Source: Xanthomonas rydalmerensis
GTDB taxonomy: Bacteria > Pseudomonadota > Gammaproteobacteria > Xanthomonadales > Xanthomonadaceae
Length of the DNA: 64,000 nt
Direction: 5' to 3'
Assembly (NCBI RefSeq): GCF_033170385.1
Contig: NZ_CP126170.1
Location: 3,620,001 to 3,684,000, forward strand
The translations under genes and the position numbers were made by a program. The notes beneath the pieces were generated by a model. That model was given only the letters and a program-made list of their open reading frames with translations. It made no database searches and had not been told where the DNA came from. This document shows, piece by piece, positions 8,892 through 16,246 of the stretch (position 1 is its first letter; each line of letters begins with the position of its first letter).

Positions 8892-10399
8892 GCCGCGCTC
8901 CCGGCGATCAGGTCGAAGATCGCACGCTCGCCGCAGCCGCCGGGCAGTTCGCCGACCAGACGGCGTTCGCGCAGCACCGCGATGCGGTCGGCGATGCGCG
9001 CGATCTCGGCGACTTCGGCGGAAATGAACAGCACCGCCATGCCCTCGCGGGCCAAGGCCAGGATCCGGGTCATGATGTCCTGCTTGGCGGCGATGTCGAT
9101 GCCGCGGGTGGGTTCGTCGAGGATCAGCAGCCGCGGCCGCGTCGCCAGCCAGCGCGCCAGCACCACCTTCTGCTGGTTGCCGCCGGACAACAGCCCCACC
9201 GGCGTGTCCAGGCTGGCGGTCTTGATGCCCAGCACGTCCACATAGCCCTGCGCGATGCGCACCTGCTCGGCCGGCGCCAGGAACCGGCGCAGGCCCATGC
9301 GCGCCTGCAAGGCCAGCACGATGTTCTCGCGCACCGACAGCTCGGCGACGATGCCATCGGTCTTGCGTTCTTCCGGGCACAGCGCCAGGCCGTGGGCGAT
9401 CGCGTCGGGCGGGCCGCGCAGGGCCACGTCGCGGCCGTCGATCGACACGCGGCCGCGATCGGCGCGGTCCAGCCCGAACAGCAGCCGCGCCAGTTCGGTG
9501 CGGCCAGCGCCGAGCAGGCCGGCCAGGCCCAGCACCTCGCCGCGGCGCAGTTGCAGATCGGTCGGGTGCAGCTGGCCGCGCCGGCCGAGGCCCTGCGCCT
9601 GCAGCAGCGGCGCCGCGTCCTCGGGCGCGGCGGCGCGCACCGCGGCGGCTGCGGCGCTGGCCGGGTCGAGCGCGCGCCCGACCATCGCCGCGACCAGTTG
9701 CGGTGCGGGTAGCGCGTCGGGCGTGTCCTCGCCGACCAGGCGGCCGTTGCGCAGCACGCTGATGCGGTCGGCCACCGCATACACCTGGTCCAGGAAATGG
9801 GTGACGAACAGGATCGCCATGCCGGCCTCGCGCAGCGCGCGCATCACCCGGAACAGCTCGGCCACCTCGCCCTCGTCGAGGCTGGAAGTCGGTTCGTCGA
9901 GGATCAGCACTCGCGCCGAGACGCTAACCGCACGCGCGATCGCCACCATCTGCTGCACCGCCACCGGATAGGTGCCCAGCGCGCGACGCACGTCGATGGC
10001 GATGCCCAGCCGCTGAAGTGCGGCCTCGGCGTCGCGCTCGACCCGGCGCCAGTCGATGCGCCGCGGCCAGCCGCGCAGCGGATAGCGACCGGCGAACAGG
10101 TTCTCGGCCACCGACAGGTTCGGGCACAGGTTCACTTCCTGGTACACGGTGCTGATGCCGAGCCGTTGCGCCTGCTGCGGCGACGCCGGCGCGACAACGG
10201 CGCCGTCCAGCACGATGCGCCCGGCGTCGGCGGCCGTCACCCCTGTCAGCAACTTGATCAGGGTCGACTTGCCGGCGCCGTTCTGGCCCATCAGCGCGTG
10301 GATCTCGCCGCCGCGCAGGCGCAGCGCCACGTCCTCAAGCGCGGCCACGCCGGCGTAAGCCTTGCTCAGTCCCTGCGCCTCCAGCACCAGCGGATGCAT
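8888..10399 (-). CDS. ytfR: sugar ABC transporter double ATP-binding protein (YtfR type)
   Basis: A 503-residue protein with two fused ABC cassettes, as in RbsA/AraG/MglA. The first half has Walker A GQNGAGKSTLIKLLTG and Walker B LILDEPTSSLDEGE. The second half has a degenerate Walker A (GLLGAGRTELARLLFG), signature LSGGNQQKVVLARWL and Walker B LLILDEPTRGID. It powers uptake through the two downstream permeases and overlaps the first by four bases. It lies 10 bases downstream of the binding-protein gene, so the four genes form one transcription unit. Confidence 0.93.
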   Translation of the reverse strand: MHPLVLEAQGLSKAYAGVAALEDVALRLRGGEIHALMGQNGAGKSTLIKLLTGVTAADAGRIVLDGAVVAPASPQQAQRLGISTVYQEVNLCPNLSVAENLFAGRYPLRGWPRRIDWRRVERDAEAALQRLGIAIDVRRALGTYPVAVQQMVAIARAVSVSARVLILDEPTSSLDEGEVAELFRVMRALREAGMAILFVTHFLDQVYAVADRISVLRNGRLVGEDTPDALPAPQLVAAMVGRALDPASAAAAAVRAAAPEDAAPLLQAQGLGRRGQLHPTDLQLRRGEVLGLAGLLGAGRTELARLLFGLDRADRGRVSIDGRDVALRGPPDAIAHGLALCPEERKTDGIVAELSVRENIVLALQARMGLRRFLAPAEQVRIAQGYVDVLGIKTASLDTPVGLLSGGNQQKVVLARWLATRPRLLILDEPTRGIDIAAKQDIMTRILALAREGMAVLFISAEVAEIARIADRIAVLRERRLVGELPGGCGERAIFDLIAGSAA

Positions 10400-10409
10400 G
10401 CGCGCGCCC

Positions 10410-11402
10410 TCAGTACTTGCGCTTGGGCAGTTCGGCCGCGGCCTGGTCCTGGGTGTACACCGACTCCTCCACCACGATGCGCTTGGGCAGGGTCTTGCCG
10501 GCCTTGAGGTCGCGGATGGCCTGCACCAGTTGCGGGCCGAGCAGCGGATTGCATTCGACGGTGACGTTGAGCTTGCCCGCCTGCATCGCCTCGAACGCGC
10601 CCTTCACCCCGTCCACCGAGATCACCAGGATGTCCTTGCCCGGCTTCAGCCCGGCCTCCTCGATCGCCTGGATCGCGCCGATCGCCATGTCGTCGTTGTG
10701 CGCATAGAGCACGTCGATGTTGCGCCCCTCCGCCTTCAGGAACGCCTCCATCACTTCCTTGCCCTTGGCGCGGGTGAAGTCGCCGCTCTGCGAGCGCACG
10801 ATCTGGAAGCGCGGATGCGCCGCCAGGATTTCCTTGAAGCCCTTCATGCGATCGATCGCCGGCGCCGAGCCGACGGTGCCTTGCAGCTCGACGATGCGCA
10901 CCGGCTTGTCGCCGTCCTTCAGCGGCGAGCGCTCGACCAGCCAGCGCGCCGCCTTGCGCCCTTCCTCGACGAAATCCGAGCCGATCAGGGTGACGTACAG
11001 GCTGTCGTCGGACACCTTTACCGCGCGGTCGGTGAGCACCACCGGGATCTTCGCGGCCTTGGCCTCGCGCAGCACCGTCTCCCAGCCCGATTCCACCACC
11101 GGCGAAAACGCGATCACGTCCACGCGCTGGGCGATGAACGAACGCAGCGCCTTGATCTGGTTCTCCTGCTTCTGCTGCGCGTCGGAGAACTTCAGCTTCA
11201 TGCCGGCATCGGCGACGGCCTGCTTGATCGAAGCGGTGTTGGCGGTACGCCACTCGCTCTCGGCGCCGACCTGGCTGAAACCGACGGTCAGTTGTCCGGG
11301 CGCCTTGCCCGCGTCCTTGCCGCCGCCGGAACAGGCGGCCAGCGCCATGCCCAGCAGCGCCACGATGCCCAGCGCACGCATTCCCGACTTGTGCTTCTGC
11401 AT
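10410..11402 (-). CDS. ytfQ: sugar-binding lipoprotein of the ABC transporter (YtfQ type)
   Basis: A 330-residue solute-binding protein of the Peripla_BP_4 (RbsB-like) fold. The chosen start at 11402 is preceded by a strong AGGAGG Shine-Dalgarno site. The signal sequence ends in a lipobox LAAC with C24, so the protein should be lipid-anchored, unlike soluble E. coli YtfQ. Typical segments are VGFSQVGAESEWRTANTASI, FSPVVESGW, and YAHNDDMAIGAIQAIEEAG. The YtfQ family binds furanose sugars; in this context L-arabinose or a related pentose is likely. A 97-base gap separates it from the dehydrogenase gene upstream, so an internal promoter is possible. Confidence 0.9.
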   Translation of the reverse strand: MQKHKSGMRALGIVALLGMALAACSGGGKDAGKAPGQLTVGFSQVGAESEWRTANTASIKQAVADAGMKLKFSDAQQKQENQIKALRSFIAQRVDVIAFSPVVESGWETVLREAKAAKIPVVLTDRAVKVSDDSLYVTLIGSDFVEEGRKAARWLVERSPLKDGDKPVRIVELQGTVGSAPAIDRMKGFKEILAAHPRFQIVRSQSGDFTRAKGKEVMEAFLKAEGRNIDVLYAHNDDMAIGAIQAIEEAGLKPGKDILVISVDGVKGAFEAMQAGKLNVTVECNPLLGPQLVQAIRDLKAGKTLPKRIVVEESVYTQDQAAAELPKRKY

Positions 11403-11499
11403 AGCCCCTCCTCGTTGATGGCACGCTGGCGGCGGACGGGCCCTGAGGCCGCGACGCGCCGCCCACCCTCCCAGGCCGGCGTGCGCTGGTTCGATCAGT

Positions 11500-12939
11500 T
11501 CATGGTGCGGATGTATAGGCGGTCTTGACCGTGGTGTAGAACTCCACCGCATACCGGCCCTGCTCGCGCGGGCCGTAGCTGGACGCCTTGCGCCCGCCGA
11601 ACGGCACGTGCGGGTCGACGCCGGCGGTGGGCAGGTTGACCATCACCATGCCCGCCTGCGCGTGCCGCTTGAAATGCGTGGCGTGCTTCAGCGAGCGCGT
11701 GGCGATGCCGGCGCACAGGCCGAACTCGGTGTCGTTGGCCAGGGCCAGCGCGTGCTCGTAGTCGTCGGCCACCAGCACCGCCGCGACCGGGCCGAACACT
11801 TCCTCGCGGGCGATGCGGTGCTGCGGCTGCGCGGCGACCAGTGCCGGGCGCAGGTAGTAGCCGCGGTGCGCGCATTCCAGCGCTTCGCCGCCGTAGAGCA
11901 GTTCGGCGCCTTCCTCGCGGGCGATGCGCAGGTACTCGCGGTCCTGTTCGAACTGGCTGGCGCTGGCGACCGGGCCGATGTCCACGCCCGGCTCCAGCGC
12001 ATGGCCGATCTTCAGCGCGGCCAGGCGCGTGCGCACACGCGCGAGGAATTCATCGTGCACCGCGCGTTCGACGATCAACCGGCTCGAGGCGGTGCAGCGC
12101 TGGCCGGTGGAGAAGTACGCACCGTTGACCGCGATCTCCACCGCCAGGTCCAGGTCGGCATCGGCCAGCACCACCAGCGGATTCTTGCCGCCCATCTCCA
12201 ACTGGATCTTCAGCCCGCGCTCGGCGGCCTGGCGCAGCAGCCGGTTGCCGGTGGGCACCGAGCCGGTGAAGCTCAGCGCATCGATGCCGCGCTCGGCGAC
12301 CAGCGCCTGGCCGACCGTGCTGCCGCTGCCGAGCACCAGGTTGAACGCGCCGTTGGGCAGGCCGGCGCGGCTGAGGATCTCGGCCAGCGCCCAGGCGCAG
12401 CCGGGCACGATCTCCGCCGGCTTGAACACCACGGTGTTGCCGTAGGCCAGCGCCGGCGCGATCTTCCACGCCGGGATCGCCAGCGGAAAATTCCACGGCG
12501 CGATGATGCCGACCGTACCGACCGGCTCGCGGGTGATTTCGACGTTGACCCCGGGCCGGGTGGAGGCCAGCGTTTCGCCGGGAATGCGCAAGGCCTCGCC
12601 GGCGAAGAACTTGAAGATCTGGCCGGCGCGCGCCGCCTCGCCGATGCTCTCCGGCAGGGTCTTGCCCTCTTCCGATGCCAGCAGCGCGCCCAATTCCTGC
12701 TTGCGCGCCAGGATCTCGCTGCCGACCGCGTCCAGCGCGTCGGCGCGCTGTTGCGGGGTGCTCGCGGCCCAGGCCGACTGCGCTGCGTTGGCCGCGGCGA
12801 TCGCCTCGCGCACGGTGGCCGCATCGACACCGCCGGCCTCGCCGACCGGTGCCGACAGGTCGGACGGATTCTCGTCGGGGGCGATCGCATCGCCGGCCAC
12901 CCAGCGGCCGTCGATGTAGCTCTGGAAACGTCGGGTCAT
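11500..12939 (-). CDS. 2-oxoglutarate semialdehyde (2,5-dioxovalerate) dehydrogenase
   Basis: A 479-residue NAD(P)+-dependent aldehyde dehydrogenase of normal length. Catalytic residues are visible: E248 in IQLEMGGKNP and C282 in FSTGQRCTASS; the cofactor segment is IAPWNFPLAIPAWKIAPAL, with FTGSVPTGNRL. It is closest by eye to KGSADH/DOPDH and succinate-semialdehyde dehydrogenases. The context (FAH-type dehydratase 18 bases upstream, pentonate dehydratase nearby) makes the last step of the Weimberg-type route, 2-oxoglutarate semialdehyde to 2-oxoglutarate, the best call. Exact substrate is inferred. Confidence 0.82.
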   Translation of the reverse strand: MTRRFQSYIDGRWVAGDAIAPDENPSDLSAPVGEAGGVDAATVREAIAAANAAQSAWAASTPQQRADALDAVGSEILARKQELGALLASEEGKTLPESIGEAARAGQIFKFFAGEALRIPGETLASTRPGVNVEITREPVGTVGIIAPWNFPLAIPAWKIAPALAYGNTVVFKPAEIVPGCAWALAEILSRAGLPNGAFNLVLGSGSTVGQALVAERGIDALSFTGSVPTGNRLLRQAAERGLKIQLEMGGKNPLVVLADADLDLAVEIAVNGAYFSTGQRCTASSRLIVERAVHDEFLARVRTRLAALKIGHALEPGVDIGPVASASQFEQDREYLRIAREEGAELLYGGEALECAHRGYYLRPALVAAQPQHRIAREEVFGPVAAVLVADDYEHALALANDTEFGLCAGIATRSLKHATHFKRHAQAGMVMVNLPTAGVDPHVPFGGRKASSYGPREQGRYAVEFYTTVKTAYTSAP

Positions 12940-12957
12940 GTCTACCTCCGTGCGGTT

Positions 12958-13965
12958 CTACAGCGCGCGCACGCCGCCCAGGGCGAATCCGCTCTCGACG
13001 CGCTGCAAGGGATTGACCAGCGCCGCGCCGAACTCGGGCAGTTCGATCTCGAAGCGGTCGCCAGGCTGCGCCTGCACGCCGTCGGCGAAGCTCAGCGTGG
13101 CGGTGCCGAAGAAATGCAGGTGCACGTCGCCGGGCACGCGGTGCGCGGCGTACTTGAAATGGTGGTACTCGAGATTGGCCAGCGAGTGGCACATGTTGGC
13201 CTCGCCGGTGACGAAGGGCTTTTCCCAGATCACCGCATCGCCGCGGCGGATGCGGCTGTGGCCGCGCAGGTCGCGCGGCAGGTCGCCGATGCGCAGCTCC
13301 GGGCCGACCGCGCAGGCGCGCAGCTTGGAATGGGCCAGGTACAGGTAGTTCTGGCGCTCGGTGACGTGGTCGGAGAATTCGTTGCCCAGCGCAAAGCCGA
13401 GCCGGTACGGCACGCCGTCGGCGCCGATCACGTACAGCCCGACCAACTCCGGTTCCTCGCCGCCGTCCAGGGCGAAGTCCGGGGACGGCAGCGGCGCGCC
13501 CGGCGCGACCAGATTGCTGCCGTCGCCCTTGTAGAACCATTCCGGCTGCGCGCCGGGCTGGCCGTCGCGCGGGATGCCACCTTCCACGCCAAGCTGGAAG
13601 ATCTTCATCGAATCGGTGAGCGTGCCCTGCTCGGCCTGCTGCTGCAGGTTCTGGTGCATGGCATCGCGGGTCGCGGCGCTGCCCAGGTGGGTCAGGCCGG
13701 TGCCGGTGACGCGGCAATGCGCCGGGTCCGGATGGGTCAGCGGCGGCAACACCCGGCCGGCGGCCAGCAGCGCGGCATAGTCGAGCACACGCTCGCCGCG
13801 CAGGAGCTGCGCCTGCGCGTCCAGGCGGTTGCCGGCGGCCAGCGCCGCGTTGGCCAGCGCGTAGGTCGAATCCACCTCGCGCAACAGCCGCACCTGGCGG
13901 CCGTCGTCCTCCACCACGCCGACGCCGGGGGTCCCTGCGTCATCGAGCAACTGGATCAATCGCAT
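12958..13965 (-). CDS. FAH-fold 2-keto-3-deoxypentonate dehydratase, GguC/AraD1 type
   Basis: A 335-residue protein of the GguC/AraD1 branch of the fumarylacetoacetate-hydrolase superfamily. Typical segments are THLGSAATRDAMHQ, QPEWFYKGDGSNLVAPG, and EPELVGLYVIG followed by GNEFSDHVTERQNYLY. It probably dehydrates 2-keto-3-deoxy-L-arabinonate to 2-oxoglutarate semialdehyde, the substrate of the next gene. In Agrobacterium a homologous gene, gguC, follows a sugar ABC transporter and is controlled by the LysR protein GbpR; here a LysR gene lies immediately divergent. D-xylonate-derived substrate is the main alternative. Start at 13965 begins the conserved MRLIQLLDD. Confidence 0.8.
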   Translation of the reverse strand: MRLIQLLDDAGTPGVGVVEDDGRQVRLLREVDSTYALANAALAAGNRLDAQAQLLRGERVLDYAALLAAGRVLPPLTHPDPAHCRVTGTGLTHLGSAATRDAMHQNLQQQAEQGTLTDSMKIFQLGVEGGIPRDGQPGAQPEWFYKGDGSNLVAPGAPLPSPDFALDGGEEPELVGLYVIGADGVPYRLGFALGNEFSDHVTERQNYLYLAHSKLRACAVGPELRIGDLPRDLRGHSRIRRGDAVIWEKPFVTGEANMCHSLANLEYHHFKYAAHRVPGDVHLHFFGTATLSFADGVQAQPGDRFEIELPEFGAALVNPLQRVESGFALGGVRAL

Positions 13966-14064
13966 GAATCGGTCGCCTGTCGGAATGCGGGCGCGCAGCG
14001 CGCGGCGCGGGACACGCGCGACGCGATGCACCGGTCCTATTCTGGCCGGACGACCTATATGCAA

Positions 14065-14104
14065 CAAATATCGGTTTTGGCTTAACGTATACGAACATTC
14101 GTAT
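14065..14104. promoter_or_regulatory. probable LysR operator between the GguC-like gene and the regulator
   Basis: An AT-rich island in GC-rich DNA between divergent genes. It contains CAAATATC (14065-14072) and the perfect inverted repeat ATACGAA-CA-TTCGTAT (14089-14104), which ends five bases before the GTG start of the LysR gene. The octamer CAAATATC recurs in the other divergent region of the locus at 16115. A palindrome next to a LysR start is the usual autoregulatory site; the assignment is inference. Confidence 0.6.
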
Positions 14105-14108
14105 CTTT

Positions 14109-15101
14109 GTGAGCGCCATGCCCGCCGCCCCGCCCTGGTTCGTCCGCGCCCGCCTGAAGACCCGGCAATTGATGCTGCTGCTGGCGATCGAGGAGGAAGG
14201 CAACATCCACCGCGCCGCCGAGACCTTGAACATGTCGCAGCCGGCCGCCTCCAAGCTGCTCAAGGACCTGGAGGACATGCTGGCGGTGCCGCTGTTCGAG
14301 CGCCTGCCGCGCGGCATGCGTGCGACCTGGTACGGCGAGGCGATGATCCGCCACGCGCGCATCGCCCTGGCCAGCCTCGGCGAGGCCGGCGCCGAGATCG
14401 AGGCGCTGAAGGCCGGCTATGCCGGCAGCGTCGCCGTCGGCGCGATCGCCGGCCCGGCGATGAGCCTGCTGCCGTCGGCCCTGGCCCAGGTCGGCGCGCA
14501 GCATCCGCTGCTGCGGGTGAGCCTGCGCGTGGACGGCAGCGACGTGCTGCTGGAGCAACTGGCGCAAAACAAGCTCGACATCGTGGTGGCGCGGCTGTTC
14601 GCGCGGCACGACAAGCGCCACCTGCACTACCAGGCGCTGGCCGAGGAAAAGGTCTGCGCCATCGCCCGCCCCGGCCATCCGCTGCTGGCGGCGCCGGCGC
14701 CGACACTGACCGTGCTGGCCGAGGCACCGTGGATCGTGCCGCCGGACGGCAGCGTGCTGCGCCACCGCTTCGAACTGATGTTCCAGAACGCCGGGCTGGA
14801 GGCGCCCAAGCGGGTGATCGAGACCTCGGCGCTGGTGGTGCTGCCGCAGCTGCTGCGGCATGGCGACGCGCTCGCAGTGGTCCCGGAGGACGTGGCCCGG
14901 CATTTCGCCGACCACGGCAGCGTGGCGATCGTGCCGGTGGCGCTGTCCTGCCGCATGGACGCCTTCGGCCTGATCACCCGCCGCGACTGGCTGCTGTCGC
15001 CCGGCGCGCGGATCGTGCTGCAGGCGCTGCAGGAGGCGGCCGCCACGGTCTACGGCGTCGCCGTGGCAGCGACCGCGCCGTCGCTGACTGCGGACAGCTG
15101 A
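14109..15101 (+). CDS. LysR-family transcriptional regulator, GbpR-like
   Basis: A 330-residue regulator with an N-terminal winged helix-turn-helix (about residues 15-75; LLLAIEEEGNIHRAAETLNM and SQPAASKLLKDLEDML) and a C-terminal periplasmic-binding-like effector domain (about 100-310). Translation may start at GTG 14109 or ATG 14118. It is divergent from the GguC-like dehydratase, whose transcript continues into the sugar transporter, and it also flanks the SDR/dehydratase pair. In Agrobacterium, GbpR controls a comparable sugar transporter in response to L-arabinose and D-galactose. Sensing the incoming sugar or an acid intermediate is inferred. Confidence 0.85.
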   Translation: MSAMPAAPPWFVRARLKTRQLMLLLAIEEEGNIHRAAETLNMSQPAASKLLKDLEDMLAVPLFERLPRGMRATWYGEAMIRHARIALASLGEAGAEIEALKAGYAGSVAVGAIAGPAMSLLPSALAQVGAQHPLLRVSLRVDGSDVLLEQLAQNKLDIVVARLFARHDKRHLHYQALAEEKVCAIARPGHPLLAAPAPTLTVLAEAPWIVPPDGSVLRHRFELMFQNAGLEAPKRVIETSALVVLPQLLRHGDALAVVPEDVARHFADHGSVAIVPVALSCRMDAFGLITRRDWLLSPGARIVLQALQEAAATVYGVAVAATAPSLTADS

Positions 15102-15102
15102 T

Positions 15103-15187
15103 CGCGTCGGGACTGAAGTCCCTCCCACAACGCGCCTCCCAGCAGCAGCGCCAGGCTGTTTGTGGGAGGGGCTTCAGCCCCGACGCG
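15103..15187. repeat. facing pair of REP-like palindromes (TGGGAGGGGCTTCAG type)
   Basis: Two inverted copies of the GTGGGAGGGGCTTCAGCCCC variant face each other: an imperfect reverse copy at 15103-15130 and a forward copy at 15160-15187. They lie between the convergent ends of the LysR gene and the SDR gene and can fold into a long hairpin, so they may also help terminate both transcripts. Confidence 0.7.
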
Positions 15188-15275
15188 CGAAGCGGGACAC
15201 CTCCTCCGCTATGGCCCTGTCCGAGCCGACGCCACCCCGCAGGGCATCCCTACACCGCCCGCCGCCGGACCTGGC

Positions 15276-16073
15276 TCAGGTCCAGCCGCCATCCACCACG
15301 AACTCCTGCGCGGTGATCGCGCGCGCCTCGTCCGAGGCCAGGAACAGCGCCATGCGCGCGATGTCGTCGGGCATCACCTTGTCCGGCAGGCACTGGTTGC
15401 GCGCCAGTTCGCGCTCGCCGGCCTCGTCCAGCCACAGGGTGACCTGGCGCTCGGTCATCACCCAGCCCGGGGTCAGCACGTTGATGCGGATCCGCGCCGC
15501 GCCCAGGTCGCGGGCCAGGCCGCGGGTCAGGCCGTTCACCGAGGACTTGGCGGTGGCATAGACCGGATAGCCGCCGGTCTTGCTCTGCCAGCCGGTGGAG
15601 CCCAGGTTGACGATGGAACCGCCCCCCAGCCGCTGCATGCCCGGCACCACCGCCTGGATCGCGAAGAACGCCGCACGCTGGTTGATCGACACGCAGCGCT
15701 CCCAGTACTCCGGCGTCACCGCCTCCAGCGCATGGCGGTCGTCGCTGCCGACGTTGTTGAGCAGCACGTGGAAGTCGCCCAGCTCGGCCGCCGCCGCGCC
15801 GATCGCCGCCTGCAGCGCGGCCACGTCGGTGACGTCGCAGCGGCGCCACCAGGGCGCGGTCAGGCCGCCCGCGGCTAGCCGCTCGGCCAGCGCGGCGCTG
15901 GCCTCGGCCGCGACATCGACGAAGGCCACCTGCGCGCCCTGCGCAGCGAAGGCCTCCACCAGCGCGGCGCCGATGCCGGAGCCGCCGCCGGTGATGAAGA
16001 CGCGGCGGCCGCGCAGGCTGCCGTAGGTTGCGTTGTCGAGGGAGGAAGGCGCCGCGCTTGCCGAGTTGTCCAT
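15276..16073 (-). CDS. SDR-family sugar 1-dehydrogenase (probable pentose/aldose dehydrogenase)
   Basis: A 265-residue classical short-chain dehydrogenase. The cofactor motif GGGSGIG is at residues 29-35, NNVG follows the beta-4 strand, the catalytic Ser is in NLGSTGW, and the Tyr/Lys pair in YATAK. The C-terminus ends with the family VVDGGWT. By context it should oxidise the imported sugar to its lactone with NAD(P)+, the first step of the oxidative pentose route. No lactonase gene is seen in the locus. It is divergent from the dehydratase gene; the shared 173-base region holds an operator-like palindrome. Confidence 0.8.
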   Translation of the reverse strand: MDNSASAAPSSLDNATYGSLRGRRVFITGGGSGIGAALVEAFAAQGAQVAFVDVAAEASAALAERLAAGGLTAPWWRRCDVTDVAALQAAIGAAAAELGDFHVLLNNVGSDDRHALEAVTPEYWERCVSINQRAAFFAIQAVVPGMQRLGGGSIVNLGSTGWQSKTGGYPVYATAKSSVNGLTRGLARDLGAARIRINVLTPGWVMTERQVTLWLDEAGERELARNQCLPDKVMPDDIARMALFLASDEARAITAQEFVVDGGWT

Positions 16074-16114
16074 GCCGTTTCGCTCTAGGTGGATAGGATT
16101 TCGATATATGAAAA

Positions 16115-16138
16115 CAAATATCCATTCGAAGATATTTG
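16115..16138. promoter_or_regulatory. 24-base operator-like palindrome between SDR and dehydratase genes
   Basis: CAAATATC (16115-16122), an 8-base spacer, and GATATTTG (16131-16138) form a perfect inverted repeat in an AT-rich island. The left arm and the bases before it (an ATATG close to AACAAATATC) match the element at 14055-14072 upstream of the GguC-like gene. It is therefore a candidate site for the GbpR-like LysR protein controlling both flanking genes. Confidence 0.65.
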
Positions 16139-16246
16139 CTATTTTTCACGTATCAATATGCCCGCTAGCATCGCCGACGTAAAGCATCCGGGGGTGGCTT
16201 GCGCGCAGGCGGATCCCGGCGTCCTGGACTCGAGGAATCCGCCGAC

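Noticed and set aside
16199..16246. TTG start extending the dehydratase by 16 residues
   Set aside because: The ATG at 16247 has a GAGGA site at suitable distance and the extra residues do not resemble the family N-terminus.
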